Of a DNA stretch of 27,600 nucleotides, positions 1 to 9,577 are shown piece after piece. Within the stretch, counting starts at the first letter, position 1. Each line of letters opens with the position of its first letter. Source of the stretch: CAYOBW01 sp964402115 (GTDB taxonomy: Bacteria; Verrucomicrobiota; Kiritimatiellia; UBA8416; CAYOBW01); assembly GCA_964402115.1 (NCBI GenBank), contig CAYOBW010000070.1, positions 1 to 27,600 of the forward strand. Direction: 5' to 3'. The notes under the pieces are model-generated. The model did not search any database. It saw only the letters and a list, made by a program, of their open reading frames with translations, and had not been told where the DNA came from. Both the position numbers and the translations under genes were made by a program.

Positions 1-968
1 ACCGTGCGGGCGTCATCCAGGCGGAATCCGTAGGCGGCATTCCAGGCGCCCTTGGCCAGCACCGCGTCCGGACCCGGTCCACCCTTGAACCAGGCGGAGA
101 CACTCACCCCGTCGGCAAGGCTCAACACGGCGTTGTGCGGCGCTTCGACATAGTCGTTGAGCCCGTTGAGTGCCAGCACGTTGCCCCGCGTGGGGTCGCT
201 GGCCACCGCGGCGCCGCCCATGGCTGTGCCGCCAAGGCCGCGATACACGTCGGAGGCGTCGACGTCGAAGGTCCAGTTGCCGACCAGTTCCGCCGCCAGC
301 GTGGCCACGTCCGCGGCGGCGAGGGCCGTGTCGTAGAGGCGCACGTCGTCGAGTTTGCCTTTCCACCAGCTCCAGCCCTGGTTGCCGTAACCGATTCTCA
401 GCGGCGTTGTATTGAGCGAGAGGGGCGCCCCGAATTCGACCTCCGAGGTGAGCACGCCGTTGATGTAGAACTTCGTGTCCGCGCCTGTCGCGTCAGCCTG
501 GTCGAAGGTCACGGCCACGTGTGTCCACTTGTTCGGGAGGATCACGCCCGTTGAGTTGATCGTGACGCCGTGGAAGTTGATGCAGTTGACCCGGCGGGGG
601 AGCGTGCCGACGTCATCCAGGCGCAAGCCATAGGTCTCGTTGAACTGGCCCTTGCTGAGCATGGTGTCGGGCCCGCCGTTGTCCGGGTAGATCCACATGC
701 TCACCGTGAGCCGCTGGGCGAGGTCCAGCGCCGCCTGGTGCGGCACCTCAACATAGTCGTCAACTCCGTCCAGCGCGAGCACGTTGCCCCGCGTCGGGTC
801 GCTGGCGATTGCGGCGCCGCCCAGGGCCGTGCCGCCGAGGGCGTTGGCGCCCGCGTCGGCCACGCCGGCTTCGAAATCCCAGTGGCCAACCAGGGCGGCA
901 TCGGCCGACAACACGACCAGGGTGGCGGCAGCGGCTCCCAACGCGATTCGCATGTTGTGTAGCCGCAT
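1..968 (-). CDS. Exported tandem LamG-domain protein (partial, C-terminus outside window)
   Basis: The minus-strand frame is open from an ATG at 968 to the left edge (322 codons, no stop). Residues 1-24 look like a signal peptide (MRLHNMRIALGAAAATL..., ending in a small-residue ADA site). Two concanavalin A-like/LamG modules follow. The first spans about residues 25-225 (GHWDFE start, ALDGVDDYVEVP, W.HVAVTFD, FYINGV, IGYGN, KLDDVRLYD). The second starts at GNWTFD and is cut off. LamG modules are carbohydrate- or protein-binding beta-sandwiches of surface or secreted proteins. The start is preceded by a G-rich stretch; a second ATG at 953 is the alternative. The gene follows the macroglobulin gene on the same strand after 187 bp, so co-expression is possible but unproven. 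The ligand cannot be predicted. Confidence 0.85.
   Translation of the reverse strand, partial: MRLHNMRIALGAAAATLVVLSADAALVGHWDFEAGVADAGANALGGTALGGAAIASDPTRGNVLALDGVDDYVEVPHQAALDLAQRLTVSMWIYPDNGGPDTMLSKGQFNETYGLRLDDVGTLPRRVNCINFHGVTINSTGVILPNKWTHVAVTFDQADATGADTKFYINGVLTSEVEFGAPLSLNTTPLRIGYGNQGWSWWKGKLDDVRLYDTALAAADVATLAAELVGNWTFDVDASDVYRGLGGTAMGGAAVASDPTRGNVLALNGLNDYVEAPHNAVLSLADGVSVSAWFKGGPGPDAVLAKGAWNAAYGFRLDDART
176..235 (-). repeat. LamG internal repeat, copy 2
   Basis: This segment encodes GGAAVASDPTRGNVLAL and is nearly identical at DNA level to 779-838. The offset is 603 bp (201 codons), which is the period of the tandem LamG modules. Confidence 0.8.
779..838 (-). repeat. LamG internal repeat, copy 1
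   Basis: This segment encodes GGAAIASDPTRGNVLAL and matches 176-235 closely at DNA level, 603 bp away. Together they show a recent tandem duplication of the module or ongoing homogenisation. Confidence 0.8.
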
Positions 969-1155
969 GCCGCACCCCCGCGCCAGTCCCACCGTTGCCG
1001 TCATGGTCCGGCAGGCTGCTGACCGCGCGCAGACCATAGCACACGCCCTTCCCGGGCCGAACCGAAATCGTTGTCGGCGCCTCCCCCGTCGGCCCTGCGG
1101 AGGCACGCCCGCATGTGCGCAACCGGCCCGGCACGCAGGGGTGCGGACCGTGGGC

Positions 1156-4100
1156 CTACTTCGCCTGTTTGGCCTGAATGCCCTTGTTCTGTCCCTGGCG
1201 CCGGCCCTTATCGAACTGCTCGGCGTTGAGCGTCTGGATGCTGTCGTTGAAGACCTTCAGGTTGCCGCGATAGTCGACCGCTGACCGCTGCTCCGCCCCC
1301 TGCGGTTTCGCCGGCGGGACGGGCGCGTTCTCCGGCACGCCGAGCCACTGGTCACCCCGGAAGAAGGCGTAGCGGGAATCCCCCTCGCGGGCAATGACCG
1401 TCGCCTTCCCGTGCAGGTTGTCCGCCACGAACAGGCCGCGCAGGTCCGTCTCGCCGCTGCGGAACGTGCCGTCCGCACTGCCGATGGCCTTGACGTGTAC
1501 CTCGGGCCGGTAACCGCCCTTGACGGTGTCGAGCACGTTGGCGCGGACGCGACCGCTCACGGCGTCCTCCTGGGCTTCGATCCTGAGCGGGGTGATCAGC
1601 ACCATGCCGCTGGCGAAGAGGTCGTCGCCGCGACAGATGACCAGGTAGGCAGCCTCTCCCTTCAGGGCAAGCGTGATCTTGCGTTCCTTTTCCACGTAAT
1701 CCCGGCCGTCGCCGAGCGGGACGGTCGCTTCGAACTCGGGTCGGATGCCGGCCAACTGCACGCTGGTGATCCTGCTCAGGTTCTTCTGCTGGAGATACAG
1801 CTTCATCAGGTCGACGCGGTAAACTTGGAGGAAGGCCTCCTTGATGTTGCGGTACTTGAGCGGCAGCATGACCGGTTCGCCGGGCTTCACGACCGTCACC
1901 TCGTCGAGGGCGATGCGCTTCTCCTCGAAGTAGGCAATGGCCTCGGCCGCGTCCGGGTAGAGCGTCTTGACCTTGCCGTAGGACTGGATGGCCGCGGCGG
2001 GCTTGCCCTCGGCGTGGCAGATCTGGCCGACGATGTAACGGGCGAAATCGCGATCCTTGCTGTCCCCGTCGGCGACGACCTGGGCGGCTGCCAGGGCCTC
2101 GGCGTAGTTGCTCTGCCAGAACAGGCCGAGCGCGGTCATGTACTGGAAGCCGGGGGCGAGAGGGCTTTCGGCGTAGCGTTTGGAGAAGTCGCGGCTGAGG
2201 CGGACGACCAGCGGGTACGCCTTGAGGTCCAGCAGGCAGTTGGCGAGGCTGAAGGCGGCATCGTCCGCAAGCGGGTCCTTCGGGTAGTGGGCGAGAAAGG
2301 CTTCGAGCATCTCCGCCGTGCGCTTGAGCATGGCGATCTTCTCGGGTTGGCGTTCGTCCTCCTTGGGCAGTTCGTGGGCCTGCGGGGCCTTCCGGTAGAG
2401 CAGTTGCGACAGGGCGAAGTCACTCGCAACCACGTCGGCGGTGTCGGGATACTCGCGCCACAGGCGCTCCTGGAAATCCACGGAGCCCAGGAAGCGTCCC
2501 TCGTCCTCGAGCACGGCGCTGATGGCCGAGTCGTTGGCGAAGCTGGCCGTAATCGCCGCGCGGTAGACGAGCCAGGCGCGCTCGAACTCGGCGATATCCC
2601 GGTAGGCTTTGCCGACGACAAGCGTCTTGTCGAAGGGGATCTCCTGGTTCGGATAGCGCTCGCGCAGGATCTCGAACATGTCGACGACTTTCCGTGCGTC
2701 GTAGTGCTTCGGCGTTGCGTACACCCACAGCAGCATCCGCGCGAGCTCGCATTCGTTGTACTGCGGGTTGTTCTTGAAGACCGTGGCGAGGTGCTCGAGC
2801 GCCCCGCCCAGGTCGCCGTCGTCGAAGAGACACTTGCCCAGCGCATAGCGTTCGCCGTCGTTCATTACGTATGGGTCGGGCGATTTCTCCCCGGCGGCCA
2901 GCACGGTGAGTTCCGACGTGGGGCCGACGGTCAGGAAGGCGGGGTCGCCGATCTCGCGGACCACCGGGGGCAGCAGGCGAAAGCGGCCGGGCGCGTAGCC
3001 GGTGAGTTCGAACGAGACGGTATTCAGCCAGCGATCGAAGAACAGCGTAACCGTGGAATCGGTCGTTTCCATGCCGGACATGTGCGGGGGGCTGACGGCA
3101 AGCGATCCTTCCGTCAGGCGCGCGCCGGGGGGCAGGGCGATCTCCAGCACGTAGCGGTGCCCGTCGCCCCGCCAGCCGCCGTTGGATTCGAGCAGCACGG
3201 TGGTGCGCTGGCCGAGCTCGAGCTTCAGTATCGGCGAACTGCTGCCCGCGCCGATCGGCCGGTTACGGTATTCCAGCGAGGCGTGAATGTGCTTGACGCT
3301 GCGCACCCACTCGGGGCCGTTGACGCCCACCGGTTTGGTGTCGGGCGAAAACCCGTACAAGGTGGCGGCATATGTGTAGCGGCCGCGGCCGGCCATCTTG
3401 AACTCGACGACGTTCTTGTCCGCCTTGACTGCCTCTCCCGGTACTTCGAGCAGGTGCAGCCCCTGCGTCGCCAGCGCCCGGATCACGCCGATGTCGCGGC
3501 CGTTGACGACAACCTTGACCTCCATGTCGGTCGCCTGTTCCTGTCCCTTGCCGAACCAGGCGGCCAGAGCGGCGACGGCCGGGCCGCGGGCGCGGGCGCT
3601 GGCGAACCCGAAACAGCCGTGGGCCTGCAGGATGTACTGCGCGGCGGATCCGGCGACCTTGGATCCGGGCTTCGTCCCGGCGAGTGCGAGCAGGGCCAGC
3701 GCCGTGGTCTCGTCGGCATCGTTCAACCAGACCGTCTTGCCGCCGCTTTCCCAGGAGGCCGGGCGGTCGGCGGCGATTTTGGCCTTTGCTTCCAGGATGC
3801 CGGCGAGTTCCGTCGCGATCTCCTTGCGGTCGAGGTTGTAGAAGGCGCGGGCCAGGTACGCCAGGCTGGCATTGCCCAGCGCGTTGCGGTCGCGGTAGAG
3901 GCGGTTGCAGTTGGCGAAATCCGCCCGCTGGTCGCAGGAAAGCGCGTGAAGGATGACCGCCTTGCTGTCGCTATCGCCCGCATCGCTGGCTTCGAACTGC
4001 TTCTGGAGGCAGGCCGCCGCCCGGGTCAGTGCGTCGGCGTGGACGGCGAGGCCGGCCTGCCGCGCCTGGATCAGCGCCCAGTACGCACGCGCCGTTGTGA

Positions 4101-7100
4101 GCTGGCCGAGCGCCTGGCCGGGCCAGCTGCCGTCCGCGTCCTGACTGGAGACCAACCCGGCAACCAGCGCCCGCGCCCGCTCCGCGAGCTGGCGGACATA
4201 CGGCTCCTCCACCTTGCCGCTGTGCGCGTAGGCCAGGGCTGCGGCGACTGCCAGCAGATCGTTGGCCGGGTGTTCGTCCCAGCAGGGGGGACAGAGGCGC
4301 GCCATGTCCTCGCACGCGCCGCCCGGCGAGCGGCGCAGCGCCATGTCGAGCACCGCTCGCCGCACGTCGGGGCCGACGGCGACGGTCAGCCACGTCGAGG
4401 CATAGGGACGGTCGCCCGGCAGGCCGAGCACCGCCCCGGTGTCGCTCTCCGCAACGCCGCCGGCGTGGGCGACATACTGCAGGCCCCACGGCTTCACGGG
4501 GATCGCCTGCGCAAGCGTGTCTGACCGCGGCCCGGCGACGCCGTGCAGTTCGAGCGCGAGCTCCAGGGCGGCCGGCACGGTGACGGCGTCGAAGGCCCGT
4601 TCCGCGCCGGATTTCGCCTTGACCTCGACCGTCTGCTCCCGGGCGGCGAGCACCTTCGCCTTGTCCCGCGCGTCCAGCACGCGCAACGACAGCTTGACCG
4701 GTCCGGCGTAATCGGTGAGGTTGTGGACGCGGCCGACCACGCGGATCTCGTCGCCTTCGCGGAGGAACGCCGGGGTCTTCAGTTCCACGAAGAACTCCTT
4801 GCGGGTCAGCGTTTGCGCCTGCGCCTCGCCCACCAGCGTTTCCACCGTGCAGCCGCGTGCGGTCAGCCGCCAGCCCGTCGTGGTCTCCGGCATCGGGATC
4901 GTGGCGATCGTCTTGCCGTCTTCCCCGGTGGTTACAGCGGGCAGCCAGCGCCCTTCGCCGCGCACTTCGCGTCGCGCCGGGGCAGGGGCGGGCTTCCCAT
5001 TGACCTCGCTCAGGTTGTCGCGCGCCACCTGGGCATAGCCGTCGACGCGGGCGAAGAAGGCCTGCTGCTGTGGTTTGTCGACGTCTTGCTGTTCCTGGTC
5101 CGCAGGGACCGCGAGCTCCTCGTGCGTGGCCCGGCCGCCGGACCGTGCGCCGGCTGCGGGTGCGTTCGCGATCAGCGTGCCACCGCTGACCGTCAGGGCG
5201 TCGCTTCCCAATTGCCGTCCGACCTGCAGGCCGGAGATGTCAAGGGCCTTGAGGACCGCCCCCAATTCCGTGCGCTCGTTCGCTGCGCGCTCGAGCCGGC
5301 TCCCCTCCGAGACGACTTCCTGCGACACGGGCCGCGTCGTCCCGTCGTAACGGAATGCGCAGGACGAGCCGGCCCGGAATTCGGCGTAGCGCCGGGCCTC
5401 CTTCTGGAAGAAGTCCAGCATGCGCGGGGTACGGTCCGGGTGGACGGCGAAGAGCGCTTCGTTGACCAGCGCGAGGCTCAGCTCGGCCTCCACCGGCTTG
5501 CCGGTCTGGTCGGTGACGGCGATCTCGAAGCGGCCCTGCTCGCCCGGCAGCCAGGCTTCCTGCAGCGGCTTCAGCGTGACCTTCAGCTCCCGTTCCACGG
5601 TGAACGCCTTTGTCGCGGTTCGCAGCGCGCGGCCGTCGACCGCGACGGCGGCGAGAAGGAAGTTGGGGAAGAGGTCGTGCCCCGCGGCGAGGGCGATGTC
5701 GTTGAAGCCCCGCTTGAGCGCGAGGATCTGGTAGCGCAGGATGGTTTCGCCCTCGAAAGTCAACAGCGCCAGCCCCTGGTCAAGGCGTGAGTGGAGACGC
5801 ACCCGCGCTTGCTCGCCGACGCGGAGCGTGGCGGTGTCCGCGAAGAAGCGCAGCTTCGTCTCGTCTGCGTTGTCGGAAACGGTGATGCGGCATTCGCCGG
5901 TGATAACCTGGCCGAAGCGGTCGGCGCCCGCGGCGCGCAGGAGGTAGACGCCGCCCTTCTCCAGCGTGAAAGCCAGCCTCGTCTGGCCGGTGGCCGGATC
6001 GGTTTTCACTTCCCGCTCCTCGACCTTGACTTCGGCCGCCGGCGCGCCCTCCTGCCGCACCCAGGGCAGGAGGTCCAGGATGCGGTTCGTCTGCTCCTTC
6101 TGCAGGCGCAGGACGGAAACCTTGAGAGCCTCCCCCGTGGGCAGGCCATCGGCGCCCGTGGTAACGAACTCGACGTCGAGGGGCTCGCCGGCAAGGACCA
6201 CCGGCTGGCTGGGTTTGGCGTCCACAGCGAAGCCCAGGCGCGCGAGTGTCAGCGTTTCGCTGGCGGCGACGCTTTCGCCCTCCAGCACCGCGGCGAAGGT
6301 CATGGGCGATCCGGGCCGCAGGCCGGTGGTGTCGAAGCTCAGCGTGGCCGTGCCGGTAACGTCGGTGATGAGGGTCAGGACCCGCCCGTCCGGGAGCGTG
6401 CAGCGCAGGGAGCGGCCGGCCACCGGTTCGCCCCAGTAGAACTCGGCCTTGAGCGTGGCCTCCACGGTCTCCCCGCGGAAATAGACGCGCCGCGGGAACG
6501 CCAGCGCCAGGCGGATCTTCTCGAGCGCGAACGCGCCGACCTCGAACACGCCGGTGAAGTGCAGCGGGGTCCCGCCCTTGCGCTCCTGGTGCGCGGCGAT
6601 GGTGTACGTGCCCGCCGTTGCGGCCGTGGGCAGAACCAGCGACGCGTCGAACGTCCCGAACCTGGAGAGCTTCACGGTCTGCTCCGACAGCATCCGGCCC
6701 TGGGGATCGGCGATGCTCACCTTGAACTCCGCGTTCATGGGCACGGCGTAGGCGTCGGCGCGTACCTCGCGCAGGATGCCGCGCAGGGAGACGGTCTCGC
6801 CGGGCCGGTAGGCGGGGCGGTCGGTGTAGAGGAAGCCCTTTGGCGTGAGACCGGAGGAGATCTGCAGGCCCGTCAGCGCAAGGTTGAAGGCTGCGGCGTG
6901 GCCGTTGCGCAGGACGAACGCGCGCACGCTGGCGAGATCCTTGAGCGATTCCAGCGGCGTCCGGAAGACGCCGTCGGCGCCGGTCTGGCCGGTGGCCGCC
7001 ACCGCCGCGCCGTCGCTCACGAGCACGTCCGCGGCGGCAGCCGGCTTGCCCGTGCGCATATCCTGCACAAAGGCGAGAACCTCGCGGCGGCTGGACTTGA

Positions 7101-9375
7101 CCACGACCTCGAGATCGGAACGGAGCAGCAGCACGGTGGACTCCAGGGCCTCGTCGCCCACGGTCACCACGAACGCGCCCGGCTGTTCGCCCTCGAACGG
7201 AATCTCGATGTCCTGTTCCAGCGGCTGGTACTTGGCGTAGCCCGCCACCGTCGCATCCCATGTCTTGTCCGGCTGGATCAGGGACACATCGAGCGCCTCC
7301 ACACCGCCGATGGCATGCATCTTGCGGAAGTACGCCTGCAGGTCCAACCGGTACAGGCGCACGGTCACCTTCTCGATGTTGCGCGTCTTGAGGTGGACGA
7401 CAGGCTTGTCGCTCGTCCGGAAGGTGCGCTCGGCGGCGAGCGTCAGCGACTTCTGTGTCAGGGCCGCGATTCGGGTGCAAGCCGGGGCGTGCTGGAACTC
7501 GGCGGCGAGTTTCTGCTGCAGCTTGAGCGCCTTTTCGAATTCGCCGAGCTTCTCCTCCAGGATGACCGCGCTGCGGAATAGCGCTGCGATGGACTCAGGG
7601 GCCGCGGGGTATTTGCTGACCAGTTTGGCCCACTCGTCGATGGCCTTCTGGAAGCTGGCGCGGATCACAGCCGACTCGGCCTTGCTCTCCTCCAGCTCCA
7701 GGGCACGGGCCTCGTGCAGGGCTCCGAAGATGTACAGGATCTTCGACGAGCGGGGATCGAGAGGGTGGGCGCGCAGGAAGGCTTCGAAGCGTTCTGTGGC
7801 CGCCGCATCCTGCTTCTCGGAGAGGGCATCCATGCCAGCCCGGAACTCGGTGTCGATGATGGCCTCCTGGCAGTCGGACCACTGCGGTCCGTTGGGATAG
7901 TCCTTGATGTAGGACTGCCAGCTCGCGACGGCCTCCCCGTACTTCTTCTGGGCCGCGAGGATCTGTCCGATGCGGAACAGCGCGCGCATCTTGAGGCCCG
8001 CGTAGTGCGCGCCCGGCGTGGCGCGGATTTCCGGTTCGAACTTCGCGGCGCCGTCGCCGGCGGGAATCTCGAACCCCTTGCCGGCGCTGAAACCACGGTA
8101 GGCGGCAATGGCGTCCTCGCTGCGTCCGACGCTGGAGCAGGCCTCGGCTATCATCCATGCTGTGCGCACGGCGCGGCTGCCTGCCGGGAAGGCGGCGAGG
8201 AATTCGCGGCAGGCCTTGAGGGCTGCGTCGATGTCGCTGTCGCGGAGGGTAAAAAGAACGGCGTCGCCAGCAGGGAGCCCGCCGGTGTTGCCAATGCCTG
8301 CCGGGGTGTTTCGCGCGGCGGCGTTCGCGGACATGGCCGGGTCCGGCGCGGGCGCGAAATAGGACTCCACCTTGAGCCAGCGGAGGTCAGCCTCGAGCCT
8401 GCGTGTTTCCGCGGTCGCGGCTGGCACGGCGGCAATGAGCTTGAGGAGATCCTCCAGTTCCAGGCGGGCATGGGCGACGTTTCCGGCGCGGAGGTTGCAG
8501 GTGGCCAGCCCTTGGCGGGCTTCGAAGACGTGCCGGCCCGCGGGGGGCGGGCTCTGCATCGGCAACCGCGCGGTGCCGGAGCCCGCGGGGCCGGTCCAGG
8601 CCGGGTCGAACTCCACCAGGTAGGCCTGGTAGTCCTGCACGGCTTGCGCCCAGTTGTCGGCGCCCAGGATCGCGCGGCACTTCCTGAAGAGGATGTCGTC
8701 GCGCAGTTCCCGCGCAAGCTCCATGCCCAGGGCCTTCGTGTAGAGGCTGTAAGCCCGGGCGAAATCGGGCTTGGGCGCGTCGGGCGCTTCGGGGTCGGCG
8801 GGGGTCGCGAGCTTGTCCGCAAACGCCGTGATCACGCCGACGAGCGCTTGCTTGCGCTCCGTGGATAGGATGCGTCCCGCCTCCTGCTCGTAGATCTCCG
8901 CGGCCTCCTTGTACTGCTTCTGCTCGATCAGCGCCTGTGCCCTGAGGAAACCGGCCTTGAAACACCAGCTCGATTTTGGGAATTGCGCAGGCAGCGCGGC
9001 AGCTGTCGTCGCGGCCTCCGCGTGCTTCTTCGCGTTCAGCAGCGCGACGCCCTTGAGATACAGCGCTTCGTCGGCGTGGGGGTCCCCGGCAGCGACGAGC
9101 CGGTCCGCCGCCGCTGCAGCCTCGGCGAAGCGCTCTTCGCGCAGCGCAGCTTGCACGAGCGCGAGCGGGCCGGGCTCCGCCGCCGTGAGCGCTGGGATGG
9201 CGAGCCATCCGCCGGCGAGCAACGCCAGGGCCGCGCCGGGGAAACGGCGGCGAGACCACCGGCCGCGTCGTGCGGGAGGCGGAGGGCTTCGCCGCTCGCG
9301 CGTTGCCACACAGCGGGTGGAGTCCTGACACGACTGACGGTCTTCGTCCCAGTCCCTGATCGTTGTTGCGTTCAT
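1156..9375 (-). CDS. Giant alpha-2-macroglobulin-like protein with terminal TPR blocks, no thioester
   Basis: The product is 2739 aa, well above the roughly 1500-1900 aa of usual bacterial macroglobulins. The start is the ATG at 9375, with AAGGAAGG 8 bp upstream; the frame stays open 16 codons further, without a ribosome site. Order: a basic n-region, then a hydrophobic export signal at about 45-65 (ALTA-AEP); TPR-like helices at about 70-620; an MG1-like module (NIEKVTVRLYRLDL, about 652-760); an MG2 signature (LYTDRPAYRPGETV, about 845); a bait-like Ala/Gln-rich stretch at about 1340-1450; the A2M domain (WLPAVTT...TTGWRL, about 1475); a helical toroid at about 1650-1930; a second TPR block at about 2160-2480; and a second MG1-like module (NIKEAFLQVYRVDL, about 2490-2600). 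Where the thioester GCxEQ is expected the sequence reads PGGACEDM (Cys1688), so the Cys-Gln pair is absent. Likely periplasmic or surface-attached; protease trapping is only a family-based guess. No pbpC partner gene is visible. Confidence 0.9.
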   Translation of the reverse strand: MNATTIRDWDEDRQSCQDSTRCVATRERRSPPPPARRGRWSRRRFPGAALALLAGGWLAIPALTAAEPGPLALVQAALREERFAEAAAAADRLVAAGDPHADEALYLKGVALLNAKKHAEAATTAAALPAQFPKSSWCFKAGFLRAQALIEQKQYKEAAEIYEQEAGRILSTERKQALVGVITAFADKLATPADPEAPDAPKPDFARAYSLYTKALGMELARELRDDILFRKCRAILGADNWAQAVQDYQAYLVEFDPAWTGPAGSGTARLPMQSPPPAGRHVFEARQGLATCNLRAGNVAHARLELEDLLKLIAAVPAATAETRRLEADLRWLKVESYFAPAPDPAMSANAAARNTPAGIGNTGGLPAGDAVLFTLRDSDIDAALKACREFLAAFPAGSRAVRTAWMIAEACSSVGRSEDAIAAYRGFSAGKGFEIPAGDGAAKFEPEIRATPGAHYAGLKMRALFRIGQILAAQKKYGEAVASWQSYIKDYPNGPQWSDCQEAIIDTEFRAGMDALSEKQDAAATERFEAFLRAHPLDPRSSKILYIFGALHEARALELEESKAESAVIRASFQKAIDEWAKLVSKYPAAPESIAALFRSAVILEEKLGEFEKALKLQQKLAAEFQHAPACTRIAALTQKSLTLAAERTFRTSDKPVVHLKTRNIEKVTVRLYRLDLQAYFRKMHAIGGVEALDVSLIQPDKTWDATVAGYAKYQPLEQDIEIPFEGEQPGAFVVTVGDEALESTVLLLRSDLEVVVKSSRREVLAFVQDMRTGKPAAAADVLVSDGAAVAATGQTGADGVFRTPLESLKDLASVRAFVLRNGHAAAFNLALTGLQISSGLTPKGFLYTDRPAYRPGETVSLRGILREVRADAYAVPMNAEFKVSIADPQGRMLSEQTVKLSRFGTFDASLVLPTAATAGTYTIAAHQERKGGTPLHFTGVFEVGAFALEKIRLALAFPRRVYFRGETVEATLKAEFYWGEPVAGRSLRCTLPDGRVLTLITDVTGTATLSFDTTGLRPGSPMTFAAVLEGESVAASETLTLARLGFAVDAKPSQPVVLAGEPLDVEFVTTGADGLPTGEALKVSVLRLQKEQTNRILDLLPWVRQEGAPAAEVKVEEREVKTDPATGQTRLAFTLEKGGVYLLRAAGADRFGQVITGECRITVSDNADETKLRFFADTATLRVGEQARVRLHSRLDQGLALLTFEGETILRYQILALKRGFNDIALAAGHDLFPNFLLAAVAVDGRALRTATKAFTVERELKVTLKPLQEAWLPGEQGRFEIAVTDQTGKPVEAELSLALVNEALFAVHPDRTPRMLDFFQKEARRYAEFRAGSSCAFRYDGTTRPVSQEVVSEGSRLERAANERTELGAVLKALDISGLQVGRQLGSDALTVSGGTLIANAPAAGARSGGRATHEELAVPADQEQQDVDKPQQQAFFARVDGYAQVARDNLSEVNGKPAPAPARREVRGEGRWLPAVTTGEDGKTIATIPMPETTTGWRLTARGCTVETLVGEAQAQTLTRKEFFVELKTPAFLREGDEIRVVGRVHNLTDYAGPVKLSLRVLDARDKAKVLAAREQTVEVKAKSGAERAFDAVTVPAALELALELHGVAGPRSDTLAQAIPVKPWGLQYVAHAGGVAESDTGAVLGLPGDRPYASTWLTVAVGPDVRRAVLDMALRRSPGGACEDMARLCPPCWDEHPANDLLAVAAALAYAHSGKVEEPYVRQLAERARALVAGLVSSQDADGSWPGQALGQLTTARAYWALIQARQAGLAVHADALTRAAACLQKQFEASDAGDSDSKAVILHALSCDQRADFANCNRLYRDRNALGNASLAYLARAFYNLDRKEIATELAGILEAKAKIAADRPASWESGGKTVWLNDADETTALALLALAGTKPGSKVAGSAAQYILQAHGCFGFASARARGPAVAALAAWFGKGQEQATDMEVKVVVNGRDIGVIRALATQGLHLLEVPGEAVKADKNVVEFKMAGRGRYTYAATLYGFSPDTKPVGVNGPEWVRSVKHIHASLEYRNRPIGAGSSSPILKLELGQRTTVLLESNGGWRGDGHRYVLEIALPPGARLTEGSLAVSPPHMSGMETTDSTVTLFFDRWLNTVSFELTGYAPGRFRLLPPVVREIGDPAFLTVGPTSELTVLAAGEKSPDPYVMNDGERYALGKCLFDDGDLGGALEHLATVFKNNPQYNECELARMLLWVYATPKHYDARKVVDMFEILRERYPNQEIPFDKTLVVGKAYRDIAEFERAWLVYRAAITASFANDSAISAVLEDEGRFLGSVDFQERLWREYPDTADVVASDFALSQLLYRKAPQAHELPKEDERQPEKIAMLKRTAEMLEAFLAHYPKDPLADDAAFSLANCLLDLKAYPLVVRLSRDFSKRYAESPLAPGFQYMTALGLFWQSNYAEALAAAQVVADGDSKDRDFARYIVGQICHAEGKPAAAIQSYGKVKTLYPDAAEAIAYFEEKRIALDEVTVVKPGEPVMLPLKYRNIKEAFLQVYRVDLMKLYLQQKNLSRITSVQLAGIRPEFEATVPLGDGRDYVEKERKITLALKGEAAYLVICRGDDLFASGMVLITPLRIEAQEDAVSGRVRANVLDTVKGGYRPEVHVKAIGSADGTFRSGETDLRGLFVADNLHGKATVIAREGDSRYAFFRGDQWLGVPENAPVPPAKPQGAEQRSAVDYRGNLKVFNDSIQTLNAEQFDKGRRQGQNKGIQAKQAK

Positions 9376-9417
9376 GGTTTCGCCTTCCTTGTGCTGGCCC
9401 GCCGGGAGAGCGGAAAA

Positions 9418-9429
9418 GGTCAACTGACC
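9418..9429. promoter_or_regulatory. Dyad GGTCA-AC-TGACC, possible operator
   Basis: A perfect 5-bp inverted repeat (GGTCA/TGACC) with a 2-bp centre lies 43 bp upstream of the macroglobulin start. Its position fits an operator for the minus-strand gene, but five-base arms can occur by chance. Confidence 0.25.
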
Positions 9430-9543
9430 AGACGAAAGGTAGCATAATCAGGGGGGGCGGTCAGCGGGTTTCTGCACCGCGGCAAGAGGTGGCCTGTGAC
9501 GCCGTGGCGCCGTCCCGGGCGATGCCCTGCGCGTCCCAGCCGG

Positions 9544-9577
9544 AAGGGCTGGATTCCGACAAGGGCTGGATTCCGAC
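9544..9577 (+). repeat. Perfect 17-bp tandem direct repeat upstream of pstS
   Basis: AAGGGCTGGATTCCGAC occurs twice head to tail (9544-9560 and 9561-9577) with no mismatch. It ends exactly where the candidate -35 hexamer begins. Direct repeats abutting -35 are how PhoB/OmpR-type activators bind. The 17-bp period differs from the 11-bp half-site spacing of the E. coli Pho box, so this is not a recognised Pho box. Confidence 0.6.

Noticed and set aside
1033..1038. Extended -10 (TGCTATGGT on the minus strand) as LamG promoter
   Set aside because: No usable -35 at 16-18 bp and the -10 match is weak; not distinguishable from chance.
1411..4524. 1037-codon plus-strand open frame inside the macroglobulin gene
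   Set aside because: It is the antisense shadow of a GC-rich gene: long only because stop codons are rare, and its translation is Gly/Arg/Val/Asp-rich without domains. The minus-strand protein has clear family motifs.
5791..7581. 596-codon plus-strand open frame
   Set aside because: Also antisense to the macroglobulin gene; low-complexity composition and no ribosome site or motif.
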